A stretch of DNA of 54,844 bases from Pseudogulbenkiania subflava DSM 22618 (lineage in GTDB: Bacteria > Pseudomonadota > Gammaproteobacteria > Burkholderiales > Chromobacteriaceae): positions 1 through 54,844 of the forward strand of contig NZ_FXAG01000002.1 in the NCBI RefSeq assembly GCF_900177275.1. The letters are read 5' to 3'. This document shows positions 17,738 through 25,772 of this stretch, piece after piece. The translations under genes were made by a program, and so were the position numbers. Under the pieces are notes generated by a model. It worked only from the letters and a program-made list of their open reading frames with translations, was not told the DNA's origin and made no database searches. The stretch's first letter is position 1. Every line of letters starts with the position of its first letter.

Positions 17738-18699
17738 TATGATGCCTTCCCTTCCTGCTTTTTCAGGCGCAGCAGCAGCATCTTGGAGCAGGCCAGCACG
17801 ACGAAGGTGATGAAGAACAGAATCAGGCCGAGCTGAATCAGCGACGACAGGTACAGTTCGCCGCTCGCCTCGGCAAATTCGTTGGCCAGCGACGAGGCAA
17901 TCGAATTGCCCGGTTCGAACAGGCCGGTGGCGAAATTCGACGAGTTGCCGATCACGAAGGTCACCGCCATGGTTTCCCCCAGGGCGCGGCCGAGTCCCAG
18001 CATGATGCCGCCGACCACGCCAGTCTTGGTGTAGGGCAGCACCACGTAACGCACCACCTCCCAGGTGGTGGAGCCCAGGCCGTAAGCCGATTCCTTGAGC
18101 AGCGTCGGCACGACTTCGAAGACATCGCGCATCACCGAGGCGATGAACGGAATGATCATGATCGCCAGGATCAGCCCGGCGGTGAAGATGCCGATACCCA
18201 TCGGGGCGCCCTGGAACAGGAAGCCGATCAGCGGCAGCTCACCCAGGTTGTCGATCAGCATCGGCTGCACGTGGTCGGCGAACAGTGGGGCGAACACGAA
18301 CAAGCCCCACATGCCATAGATGATGGACGGAATGCCTGCCAACAGCTCCACGGCGATCCCCAGCGGGCGCTTGAGCCAGGTCGGGCACAGTTCGGTCAGA
18401 AACAGGGCAATGCCGAAGCTGACGGGAACGCCGATCAACAGGGCGATCAGCGAAGTGGCCAGGGTGCCGTAAATCGGCACCAGCGCGCCGAACTTCTGGG
18501 ACACCGGGTCCCAGTCGCTGGTCATGAAGAACTGCCAGCCGAAGGCCTTGATGCTGGGCAGGGCGCCAATGACGAGAGAAATCAGGATGCCGACCAACAG
18601 CGCCAGAACCAGGAACGCGAACATTCGCGTGACGTTCCGGAACAGCTTGTCGAGCATCATCTGACGGTTCATCCGCTGCTCGTTATTGTACTTTTCCAT
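17737..18699 (-). CDS. pstC: Phosphate ABC transporter permease PstC
   Basis: A 320-aa inner-membrane permease with about six membrane segments; the coupling loop [20 protein letters not shown] is clear. I prefer the ATG at 18699, which gives the usual family length; a TTG at 18729 would add ten residues. It lies 120 bp after pstS with a strong hairpin terminator in between, so it is probably expressed at a lower level than pstS. Confidence 0.95.
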   Translation of the reverse strand: MEKYNNEQRMNRQMMLDKLFRNVTRMFAFLVLALLVGILISLVIGALPSIKAFGWQFFMTSDWDPVSQKFGALVPIYGTLATSLIALLIGVPVSFGIALFLTELCPTWLKRPLGIAVELLAGIPSIIYGMWGLFVFAPLFADHVQPMLIDNLGELPLIGFLFQGAPMGIGIFTAGLILAIMIIPFIASVMRDVFEVVPTLLKESAYGLGSTTWEVVRYVVLPYTKTGVVGGIMLGLGRALGETMAVTFVIGNSSNFATGLFEPGNSIASSLANEFAEASGELYLSSLIQLGLILFFITFVVLACSKMLLLRLKKQEGKAS

Positions 18700-18727
18700 G
18701 TATGGCTCTATGTATTTCGATCCAGAC

Positions 18728-18756
18728 AAAAAGCCGGGGAGAGACGTCTCCCCGGC
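18728..18756 (-). terminator. Hairpin terminator between pstS and pstC
   Basis: A perfect 10-bp stem GCCGGGGAGA / TCTCCCCGGC with a 4-base loop, followed on the minus strand by TTTTT. It lies inside the pst operon, where partial termination would yield more binding protein than permease. Confidence 0.8.
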
Positions 18757-18819
18757 CTGATCGCCCGGCGCTGGCAGGGCGTAACCCCCATTGTGCCAGC
18801 CGCCGTCTGATATGGCGAT

Positions 18820-19860
18820 TTACTTCCAGATGGCTTTGCCGCTGTTGTCGGTGATCTGCTTCCAGCTGTCGCGGATGGTGGCCTTCACGTTGGCCGGCAT
18901 CGGAATGTAATCCAGATCCAGCGCAGTCTTGTCGCCGTTCTTGTACGCCCAGTCGAAGAACTTCAGCGCTTCGCTACCCTGTACCGGCTTGTCCTGTTTC
19001 TTGTGCATCAGGATGAAGGTGGCACCGGAGATCGGCCAGCTGGCCTTGCCCGGCTGGTTGGTCAGGATCAGGTAGAAGCCCGGGGCGTTCTTCCAGTCGG
19101 CGTTGCCAGCAGAGGCCTTGAAGCTCTCCTCGCTCGGGGAAACATAGCTGCCGGCCTGGTTCTGCAGCTGGCCGTAGGACAGCTTGTTCTGCTTGGCGTA
19201 GGCGTACTCGACGTAGCCGATGGCGCCCTTGATGCGGGTTACGTAGTTGGCCACGCCCTCGTTACCCTTGCCGCCCACGCCGGTCGGCCAGTTCACGGCG
19301 GTGTTGGAGCCCACCTTGCCAGCCCAGTCGCTGGACACTTTGGATAGGTAGTTGGTGAAGATGAAGGTGGTGCCGGAGCCGTCGGAGCGGCGCACCACGG
19401 TGATCTTCTGTTCCGGCAGCTTGACGCCCGGGTTCAGGCTGGCGATGGCCGGGTCGTTCCACTTGCTGACCTTGCCCATGAAAATCTCAGCCAGCAGCGC
19501 GCCGGTGAACTTGATCTGACCTGCAGCCACGCCCGGCAGGTTGTACACCGGCACCACGCCGCCGATCACGGTCGGAAATTGGGTGAGGTCGGACTTTGCC
19601 AGCTCTTCCGGCTTCAGCGGCATGTCGGAAGCGCCGAAATCAACGGTTTTCGACTGAATCTGCTTGATGCCGCCGCCGGAACCGATCGACTGATAGTTCA
19701 TGCTGTTGTTGCTGGAGGCTTTGTAAGCCTCGGCCCATTTGGCGTACAGCGGGTAAGGGAAGGTAGCGCCGGCACCGGTAATGTCTGCGGCGAAAGCCGT
19801 TCCGGACACAACGGCCCCCGTCAGAACCAACGAGGCGGCCAGGCGAATGGACTGTTTCAT
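18820..19860 (-). CDS. pstS: Periplasmic phosphate-binding protein PstS
   Basis: A 346-aa exported protein with a signal peptide cleaved near AFA-ADITGAG (residue 24). The mature part begins with the PstS hallmark ITGAGATFPYPLYAKW and contains SIGSGGGIKQI, FGASDMPL and RRSDGSGTTFIFTNYL, all phosphate-contact or family motifs. It captures phosphate in the periplasm and passes it to PstCA. A Pho-box-like site lies 55 bp upstream. Confidence 0.97.
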   Translation of the reverse strand: MKQSIRLAASLVLTGAVVSGTAFAADITGAGATFPYPLYAKWAEAYKASSNNSMNYQSIGSGGGIKQIQSKTVDFGASDMPLKPEELAKSDLTQFPTVIGGVVPVYNLPGVAAGQIKFTGALLAEIFMGKVSKWNDPAIASLNPGVKLPEQKITVVRRSDGSGTTFIFTNYLSKVSSDWAGKVGSNTAVNWPTGVGGKGNEGVANYVTRIKGAIGYVEYAYAKQNKLSYGQLQNQAGSYVSPSEESFKASAGNADWKNAPGFYLILTNQPGKASWPISGATFILMHKKQDKPVQGSEALKFFDWAYKNGDKTALDLDYIPMPANVKATIRDSWKQITDNSGKAIWK

Positions 19861-19898
19861 GCTTACTCCGTGTGAGCGACACAGTTGACGATGGGCGC

Positions 19899-19932
19899 AT
19901 CCTAGCCCCCGTACTTTGCAGAAATATTACAA
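19899..19932 (-). promoter_or_regulatory. Candidate single Pho box and -10 for pstS
   Basis: On the minus strand, TTGTAATATTTCTGCAAA (19932-19915) matches the E. coli Pho box consensus at 11 of 18 positions, including TGT and TCTG at the right spacing. A TAGGAT (19904-19899) follows 10 bases later, where a -10 element should be for a PhoB-dependent promoter. The match was made by eye. Confidence 0.4.
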
Positions 19933-19962
19933 GTTGTCTTTTGGGAGCTGCCGGTGGGCGGT

Positions 19963-19990
19963 TTGACGCTCCTATGATCGGGGATATAAT
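19963..19990 (+). promoter_or_regulatory. Sigma-70 promoter of tpiA
   Basis: TTGACG (19963-19968), 16-bp spacer, TATAAT (19985-19990). The tpiA ATG follows 27 bp downstream. Confidence 0.8.
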
Positions 19991-20017
19991 GCGCGTCGAA
20001 ATAATATTGGGGGTGTT

Positions 20018-20764
20018 ATGGCTGATAAGTTGGTGATTGGAAACTGGAAAATGCATGGGCGTCATGCGTTCAACGCACAATTGGTGGCGCAATTGTTGGC
20101 ATCGGAGTCGGTCAATCGTGCCGGTGTCGCCATCGCGGTTCCCTCTCCCTACCTGGTGTCGGTCGAATCCTTGCTTAGCGGGCAGGGTCTGGCACTGGCC
20201 GCCCAGGACGTCAGCCGCTTCGCCGAAGACGGTGCGTTCACCGGAGAAACCTCGGCCAACATGCTGGCTGACGTTGGCTGCAACTACGTGCTGGTCGGCC
20301 ATTCCGAGCGCCGTCAGTATCTCGGTGAAGGCAGTGAGGCGTTGAGCCAGAAGCTGCGCAACACCATCGCGGCCGGCCTCACTCCGGTATATTGCGTTGG
20401 CGAGACCCTGGCTGAGCGCGAAGCGAATCGTCATCTCGCGGTGATTCGTGAGCAGTTGTCTGTGCTCGACGGCATCGATGGCGGTGCGGTGGTGGTGGCC
20501 TATGAGCCGGTATGGGCGATTGGTACGGGCAAGGTGGCCAGTCTTGAGCAGATCGACGAAATCCACCATGAAATAAAAGCCGAATGCTTGCGCCGGCTCA
20601 AGGGCTCTGCTAATATTCGCGTCCTCTACGGCGGCAGCGTCAAAGCAGACAATGCGATGGCAATCCTGTCTCTCGATAATGTTGACGGGGCGCTGGTAGG
20701 GGGTGCATCCCTGGTTCCAGAGTCGTTTTCGATGATTTGCCAAACCGCTAGAAAATTGATATAG
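20018..20764 (+). CDS. tpiA: Triosephosphate isomerase
   Basis: A 248-aa TIM-barrel enzyme interconverting dihydroxyacetone phosphate and glyceraldehyde 3-phosphate. Catalytic residues are present: the lysine of GNWKMHG, the histidine of VGHSERR, and the glutamate of [12 protein letters not shown], which runs into flexible loop 6. The GGSVKADN phosphate loop is near the C-terminus. A strong sigma-70 promoter and a GGGGGTG ribosome site precede it. secG starts one base after the stop, the tpiA-secG order common in proteobacteria. Confidence 0.97.
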   Translation: MADKLVIGNWKMHGRHAFNAQLVAQLLASESVNRAGVAIAVPSPYLVSVESLLSGQGLALAAQDVSRFAEDGAFTGETSANMLADVGCNYVLVGHSERRQYLGEGSEALSQKLRNTIAAGLTPVYCVGETLAEREANRHLAVIREQLSVLDGIDGGAVVVAYEPVWAIGTGKVASLEQIDEIHHEIKAECLRRLKGSANIRVLYGGSVKADNAMAILSLDNVDGALVGGASLVPESFSMICQTARKLI

Positions 20765-20765
20765 T

Positions 20766-21110
20766 ATGGAAATTCTAAAAACGCTCGTTTGGATAATTAA
20801 TATCATATCCGCAGTAACGATTATTGTCCTTGTTCTGATGCAGCACGGCAAGGGCGCGGATATGGGGGCGGCGTTCGGCGCGGGTTCGTCCGGTAGTTTG
20901 TTTGGGGCCTCGGGCTCGGCAAACTTCTTAAGCCGCACTACTGCTGTTGCAGCTATTGTGTTTTTCTCGACCTGTCTTGCCTTGGTCAAGCTCTCTGCTG
21001 GTCCCTCTAGTGAGCTAGGTGTGATGGGTGGGCAAGTTGAAAAAGTCGCGCCGCAACTCCCGGGCGGTGCCGCGAATCAGAAGCCTGCCGGTTCGAAGAT
21101 ACCGGAATAA
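20766..21110 (+). CDS. secG: Sec translocase subunit SecG
   Basis: A 114-aa inner-membrane protein with two membrane helices (about residues 4-23 and 53-72) joined by the family-typical loop HGKGADMGAAFGAGSSGSLFG. It stimulates SecYE-SecA protein export. The C-terminal tail is longer than in the smallest homologues and Pro/Gly-rich. It directly follows tpiA and precedes tRNA-Leu by 14 bp, so the three are likely co-transcribed. Confidence 0.95.
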   Translation: MEILKTLVWIINIISAVTIIVLVLMQHGKGADMGAAFGAGSSGSLFGASGSANFLSRTTAVAAIVFFSTCLALVKLSAGPSSELGVMGGQVEKVAPQLPGGAANQKPAGSKIPE

Positions 21111-21124
21111 AAGTTTAGTTATGT

Positions 21125-21209
21125 GCCGACATGGTGAAATTGGTAGACACGCTATCTTGAGGGGGTAGTGGCGAAAGCTGTGTGAGTTCGAGTCTCACTG
21201 TCGGCACCA
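21125..21209 (+). tRNA. tRNA-Leu (GAG)
   Basis: An 85-nt tRNA with acceptor stem GCCGACA / TGTCGGC, discriminator A and encoded CCA. The anticodon stem CTATC / GGTAG holds the loop TTGAGGG, giving GAG. A long variable arm is present, as expected for leucine, and the T-arm has GTTCGAGTC. Confidence 0.95.
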
Positions 21210-21216
21210 CCGTAAA

Positions 21217-21252
21217 AAACAGGCCACCGGGATTCCGGTGGCCTGTTTTATT
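21217..21252 (+). terminator. Terminator after tRNA-Leu
   Basis: A perfect 14-bp stem AAACAGGCCACCGG / CCGGTGGCCTGTTT with a GATT loop and a T-run. Confidence 0.9.
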
Positions 21253-21259
21253 TCGAGCC

Positions 21260-21284
21260 AAGGAGGGTCATACCTCCTTTTTTT
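21260..21284 (+). terminator. Terminator-like hairpin in the nuoA leader
   Basis: AAGGAGG / CCTCCTT with a six-base loop, followed by TTTTT and ending only 15 bases before the nuoA ATG. The left arm is a perfect Shine-Dalgarno sequence and the right arm its complement. Unless transcription starts inside it, the hairpin must be transcribed in every nuo message, so it may act as an attenuator or translational switch. Confidence 0.55.
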
Positions 21285-21299
21285 GGGGGTATACGGGAA

Positions 21300-21656
21300 A
21301 TGCTGCAAAATTACTTTCCCATTCTGTTGTTCGTCATAGTAGGGCTCTTGGTTGGTGTCGGCCCCATCCTGCTGGGGTGGCTGGTTGCTCCTAATCGTCC
21401 TGATCCTGAAAAACTCTCTCCTTACGAGTGCGGCTTCGAGGCCTTTGAAGACGCGCGCATGAAGTTCGACGTGCGTTATTACCTCGTAGCCATCCTCTTC
21501 ATTTTGTTCGATCTCGAAATCACCTTCCTGTTTCCCTGGGCCGTCGTGCTGAAGGAACTCGGTGCGTTCGGTTTTGGTGTCATGGTGGAGTTCATTGCGG
21601 TTCTGACGCTCGGCTTCGTCTACATGTGGAAAAAGGGAGCCCTGGAATGGGAGTAG
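21300..21656 (+). CDS. nuoA: NADH dehydrogenase I subunit A
   Basis: A 118-aa membrane subunit of respiratory complex I with three membrane helices. The loop [16 protein letters not shown] carries the conserved cysteine of the NuoA/ND3 loop at the junction of the membrane and peripheral arms. It is the first of 14 consecutive nuo genes. Its end overlaps the nuoB start by 10 bp. The ribosome site is weak (GGGGGTATACGGGAA), and a terminator-like hairpin lies just upstream. Confidence 0.97.
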   Translation: MLQNYFPILLFVIVGLLVGVGPILLGWLVAPNRPDPEKLSPYECGFEAFEDARMKFDVRYYLVAILFILFDLEITFLFPWAVVLKELGAFGFGVMVEFIAVLTLGFVYMWKKGALEWE

Positions 21657-22123
21657 AAGGCATTCTCGAAAAAGGTTTCATCACCACGACCGCCGATAAG
21701 CTCATCAATTACACGCGTACCGGTTCCTTGTGGCCGATGACCTTCGGTCTCGCCTGCTGTGCGGTGGAAATGATGCATGCGGGTGCGGCCCGTTACGATC
21801 TTGACCGTTTCGGCGTGGTGTTCCGCCCGAGTCCGCGCCAGTCCGATCTGATGATCGTGGCCGGTACGCTGTGCAACAAGATGGCTCCCGCCCTGCGCAA
21901 GGTATACGACCAGATGGCCGAACCGCGCTGGGTCATCTCCATGGGCTCCTGTGCCAACGGCGGTGGCTACTACCACTACTCGTACTCCGTGGTGCGGGGC
22001 TGCGACCGAATCGTTCCTGTTGATGTCTACGTGCCGGGCTGTCCGCCGACTGCCGAAGCGCTGCTGTACGGCATCATCCAGCTGCAGAACAAGATCAAAC
22101 GTACTAACACCATTGCCCGCTAA
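21647..22123 (+). CDS. nuoB: NADH dehydrogenase I subunit B
   Basis: A 158-aa subunit that binds the last iron-sulfur cluster, N2, which passes electrons to ubiquinone. The cluster cysteines are visible in [18 protein letters not shown] and [12 protein letters not shown]. The ATG at 21647 overlaps the nuoA stop and gives the usual start [10 protein letters not shown]; an earlier in-frame start would add seven residues inside nuoA. Confidence 0.97.
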   Translation: MGVEGILEKGFITTTADKLINYTRTGSLWPMTFGLACCAVEMMHAGAARYDLDRFGVVFRPSPRQSDLMIVAGTLCNKMAPALRKVYDQMAEPRWVISMGSCANGGGYYHYSYSVVRGCDRIVPVDVYVPGCPPTAEALLYGIIQLQNKIKRTNTIAR

Positions 22124-22134
22124 GGTAGAAACCC

Positions 22135-22728
22135 ATGGCCTCCAAAATGGAAGCGCTCAAGTCGGTTGTCGAGCAGGTGCTGGGCGACAGGCTTGTCCAG
22201 AGCACGCTGGCGTTCGATGAGCTGACCATCGTCTGCAAGGCAGAAAATATCGTCGAAGCAGCCTCCCTGCTGCGTGATCATGCCGAGTTGTCGTTCGAGC
22301 AACTGATCGATCTGTGCGGCCTCGACTACAGCAGCTACAAGGACCAGCCCTGGGATGGTCCGCGCTTTGCCGTCGTCTATCATCTGCTGTCCCTCAAGCA
22401 CAATTTACGTATCCGCCTCAAGACTTTCGCACCGGAAGACGATTTCCCCGTGGTGAATTCCGTCGTCGGCGTGTGGAATTCCGCCAACTGGTTCGAGCGC
22501 GAAGCGTTCGACCTCTTTGGCATCGTGTTCGACGGCCACCCGGACCTGCGTCGCCTGCTGACCGACTACGGCTTTGTCGGCCACCCGTTCCGCAAGGACT
22601 TCCCGCTGTCCGGCTACGTCGAAATGCGCTATGACCCGACGCAACAACGGGTGATCTACCAGCCGGTCACCATCGAACCGCGGGAAATCACCCCGCGCAT
22701 CATTCGCGAGGAGACCTACGGTGGCTGA
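22135..22728 (+). CDS. nuoC: NADH dehydrogenase I subunit C
   Basis: A 197-aa subunit of the connecting part of complex I. The segment containing [24 protein letters not shown], next to LLTDYGF and [13 protein letters not shown], is the 30-kDa subunit signature. It is a separate gene here, not fused to nuoD as in E. coli. Its stop overlaps the nuoD GTG start by 8 bp. Confidence 0.96.
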   Translation: MASKMEALKSVVEQVLGDRLVQSTLAFDELTIVCKAENIVEAASLLRDHAELSFEQLIDLCGLDYSSYKDQPWDGPRFAVVYHLLSLKHNLRIRLKTFAPEDDFPVVNSVVGVWNSANWFEREAFDLFGIVFDGHPDLRRLLTDYGFVGHPFRKDFPLSGYVEMRYDPTQQRVIYQPVTIEPREITPRIIREETYGG

Positions 22729-23974
22729 GATTCGCAACTACACGCTCAACTTCGGTCCGCAACACCCGGCTGCCCACGGTGTACTGCGCCTGGTGCTGGA
22801 ACTGGACGGTGAAGTGATCCAGCGCGCCGACCCGCACGTCGGCCTGTTGCATCGCGGCACCGAGAAGTTGGCCGAAAGCAAGACCTTCATCCAGTCGCTG
22901 CCGTACATGGACCGTCTCGACTACGTTTCCATGATGAGCAACGAGCATGCCTACTGTCTGGCAATCGAGAAGTTGCTGGGGGTGGAAGTTCCCGAGCGGG
23001 CGCAATACATCCGCGTCATGTTCGCCGAGATCACCCGTATCCTGAACCACCTGCTGTGGATCGGGGCTCATGCCATCGACATCGGCGCGATGACCGTGTT
23101 TCTGTACGCCTTCCGCGAACGCGAGGACCTGATGGACTGCTACGAAGCAGTCTCCGGTGCGCGCATGCACGCGGCGTACTTCCGTCCGGGCGGCGTCTAC
23201 CGCGATCTGCCGGACTCGATGCCGCAGTACACCGTTTCCAAGATCAAGAACGCGCGTGAACTGGCCAAGCTCAACGAAGGCCGCCAGGGCACCATGCTCG
23301 ACTTCATCGATGCATTCACCCAGCGTTTCCCGACCTACGTGGACGAGTACGAAACCCTGCTGACCGACAACCGCATCTGGAAGCAGCGTACCGTCGGCAT
23401 CGGCGTGGTATCGCCGGAGCGCGCGCTGAACCTGGGCTTCTCCGGGCCGATGCTGCGCGGTTCGGGCATCGAGTGGGATCTGCGCAAGAAGCAGCCCTAC
23501 GACGTCTACGACCGCATGGATTTCGACATCCCGGTCGGCGCCAATGGCGACTGCTACGATCGCTATCTGGTGCGCATCGAGGAAATGCGCCAGTCCAACC
23601 GCATCGTCAAGCAATGCGTGGATTGGCTCAAGAAAAATCCGGGGCCGGTCATCACCGACAACTTCAAGGTTGCTCCGCCTTCGCGCGAAGGCATGAAGAG
23701 CAACATGGAAGAGCTGATCCACCACTTCAAGCTGTTTACCGAAGGCATGCACGTGCCGGAAGGCGAAGCCTACGCCGCGGTGGAACACCCCAAGGGTGAG
23801 TTCGGCATCTACCTAGTGTCGGATGGCGCCAACAAGCCGTACCGTCTGAAAATCCGCGCGCCGGGTTACGCCCATCTGGCGGCCCTGGACGAAATGTCGC
23901 GCGGCCACATGATTGCCGACGTGGTGGCGATCATTGGTACACAGGATATCGTGTTTGGGGAGATTGACCGCTGA
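22721..23974 (+). CDS. nuoD: NADH dehydrogenase I subunit D
   Basis: A 417-aa subunit derived from the [NiFe]-hydrogenase large subunit; with NuoB it forms the quinone-binding cavity. The N-terminal [21 protein letters not shown] and the [12 protein letters not shown] segment fit well. It has a GTG start inside the end of nuoC (GTGGCTGA overlap). Its stop shares one base with the nuoE start. Confidence 0.97.
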   Translation: MAEIRNYTLNFGPQHPAAHGVLRLVLELDGEVIQRADPHVGLLHRGTEKLAESKTFIQSLPYMDRLDYVSMMSNEHAYCLAIEKLLGVEVPERAQYIRVMFAEITRILNHLLWIGAHAIDIGAMTVFLYAFREREDLMDCYEAVSGARMHAAYFRPGGVYRDLPDSMPQYTVSKIKNARELAKLNEGRQGTMLDFIDAFTQRFPTYVDEYETLLTDNRIWKQRTVGIGVVSPERALNLGFSGPMLRGSGIEWDLRKKQPYDVYDRMDFDIPVGANGDCYDRYLVRIEEMRQSNRIVKQCVDWLKKNPGPVITDNFKVAPPSREGMKSNMEELIHHFKLFTEGMHVPEGEAYAAVEHPKGEFGIYLVSDGANKPYRLKIRAPGYAHLAALDEMSRGHMIADVVAIIGTQDIVFGEIDR

Positions 23975-24474
23975 TGCTGTCCGCACAATCGCTTGCCTTG
24001 ATCGACCGCGAGGTCGCCAAATACCCGGCCGACCAGAAGCGCTCCGCCGTCATGGGCGCTCTGCGCATCGCGCTGGAAGAGCGGCGCTCCACCGGTGAAA
24101 CGCCGGAAGCCCGCTGCCTGAATCAAGAGGTGATCGAGTTCGTCGCCAACTACCTGGAAATTCCGCCGGTAGCCGCCTACGAAGTCGCCACCTTCTACAA
24201 CATGTACGACATGAAGCCGGTGGGCAAATACAAGATCACCGTCTGCACCAACCTGCCCTGTGCGCTGCGCGGCGGGGTCAACGCTGCCGAGTACATCTCG
24301 CACAAGCTGGGCATCGCCATCGGCGAGACCAGCAGCGACGGCATGTACACCCTGTTGGAAGGGGAGTGCATGGGTGCCTGCGGCGACGCCCCGGTGCTGC
24401 TGGTGAACAACCACAGCATGTGCAGCTTCATGACGTCCGAAGCGATCGATAAAAAACTGGCGGAGTTGAAATAA
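23974..24474 (+). CDS. nuoE: NADH dehydrogenase I subunit E
   Basis: A 166-aa subunit carrying the N1a [2Fe-2S] cluster. The four cysteines lie in CTNLPC and [11 protein letters not shown], typical of the 24-kDa subunit. The N-terminal helical part ([17 protein letters not shown]) matches the family. It is coupled by one-base overlaps to nuoD upstream and nuoF downstream (TAATG). Confidence 0.97.
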   Translation: MLSAQSLALIDREVAKYPADQKRSAVMGALRIALEERRSTGETPEARCLNQEVIEFVANYLEIPPVAAYEVATFYNMYDMKPVGKYKITVCTNLPCALRGGVNAAEYISHKLGIAIGETSSDGMYTLLEGECMGACGDAPVLLVNNHSMCSFMTSEAIDKKLAELK

Positions 24475-25769
24475 TGGCAGTCTTCGTCAATGGTGTGATT
24501 TTCGACGGCGTGGATACGGCTGCCGCCGATGCCTGGCGCCTCGACGCCTACGTGGCGCGTGGCGGCTACCAGGCTCTGCGCAAGATTCTCGACAGCAAGC
24601 TGCCGCAGGAAGACGTGATCGCCGAGGTGAAGAACTCCGGCCTGCGCGGTCGTGGCGGCGCTGGCTTCCCGACCGGTCTGAAGTGGAGCTTCATGCCGCG
24701 TTCGTTCCCGGGCGACAAGTACGTCGTGTGTAATACCGACGAGGGCGAACCGGGCACCTTCAAGGACCGCGACATCCTGCGCTTCAACCCGCATTCGCTG
24801 ATCGAAGGCATGATCATCGCCGGTTACGCGATGGGCACCAAGGCCGGCTACAACTACATCCACGGCGAGGTCTTCGCCGAGTATCTGCGTTTCGAAGAAG
24901 CGCTGGAAGAGGCTCGCAAGGCCGGCTTCCTCGGCCAGAACATCCTCGGCACCGATTTCAGCTTCGAGCTGTACGCTCACCATGGCTACGGCGCCTACAT
25001 CTGCGGCGAGGAAACCGCGCTCCTGGAGTCGCTGGAAGGCAAGAAAGGCCAGCCGCGCTTCAAGCCGCCGTTCCCGGCCAGCTTCGGCCTCTACGGCAAG
25101 CCGACCACCATCAACAATACCGAGTCGTTCGCCTCGGTGCCGTTCATCATTCGCGACGGCGCGCAGAAATTCCTCGAAGCGGGCAAGCCAAACAACGGCG
25201 GCACCAAGCTGTTCTCGGTTTCCGGTCACGTCAATCGTCCGGGCAACTACGAGATTCCGCTGGGCACCCCGTTCTCGACGCTGCTGGAAATGGCCGGCGG
25301 CATGAAGGACGGCAAGAAGCTCAAGGCGGTGATCCCGGGCGGTTCGTCTGCGCCGATTCTGCCGGCAGAGATCATGATGAATTGCACCATGGATTACGAC
25401 AGCATCAGCAAGGCCGGCTCTATGCTCGGCTCGGGTGCCGTGATCGTGATGAACGAAGACGTGTGCATGATCAAGGCGCTGGAGCGTCTGGCCTTCTTCT
25501 ACCACGAAGAGTCCTGCGGTCAGTGTACGCCGTGCCGTGAAGGTACCGGTTGGCTGTACCGCGTGATCCATCGCATCGCCAACGGCCAAGGCCGTCCGGG
25601 CGATCTGGAGCTTCTGGATTCCGTGGGCAACAACATGGCAGGCCGCACCATCTGCGCCCTGGCCGATGCCGCGGTGTTCCCGGTTCGCAGTTTCACCAAG
25701 CATTTCCGTCATGAGTTCGAATATGCGATCGAACACGGAAAGACCTTGGTGGACCACAAATGGTGTTGA
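24474..25769 (+). CDS. nuoF: NADH dehydrogenase I subunit F
   Basis: A 431-aa subunit that binds NADH and FMN and holds the N3 [4Fe-4S] cluster. The glycine-rich nucleotide site [16 protein letters not shown], the FMN-region segment [14 protein letters not shown] and the cluster motif [12 protein letters not shown] are present. Length is typical. The start overlaps the nuoE stop by one base. Confidence 0.98.
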   Translation: MAVFVNGVIFDGVDTAAADAWRLDAYVARGGYQALRKILDSKLPQEDVIAEVKNSGLRGRGGAGFPTGLKWSFMPRSFPGDKYVVCNTDEGEPGTFKDRDILRFNPHSLIEGMIIAGYAMGTKAGYNYIHGEVFAEYLRFEEALEEARKAGFLGQNILGTDFSFELYAHHGYGAYICGEETALLESLEGKKGQPRFKPPFPASFGLYGKPTTINNTESFASVPFIIRDGAQKFLEAGKPNNGGTKLFSVSGHVNRPGNYEIPLGTPFSTLLEMAGGMKDGKKLKAVIPGGSSAPILPAEIMMNCTMDYDSISKAGSMLGSGAVIVMNEDVCMIKALERLAFFYHEESCGQCTPCREGTGWLYRVIHRIANGQGRPGDLELLDSVGNNMAGRTICALADAAVFPVRSFTKHFRHEFEYAIEHGKTLVDHKWC

Positions 25770-25772
25770 GCG

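Noticed and set aside
16007-17836. 609-codon plus-strand frame
   Set aside because: Antisense to pstB and pstA; no recognisable protein features.
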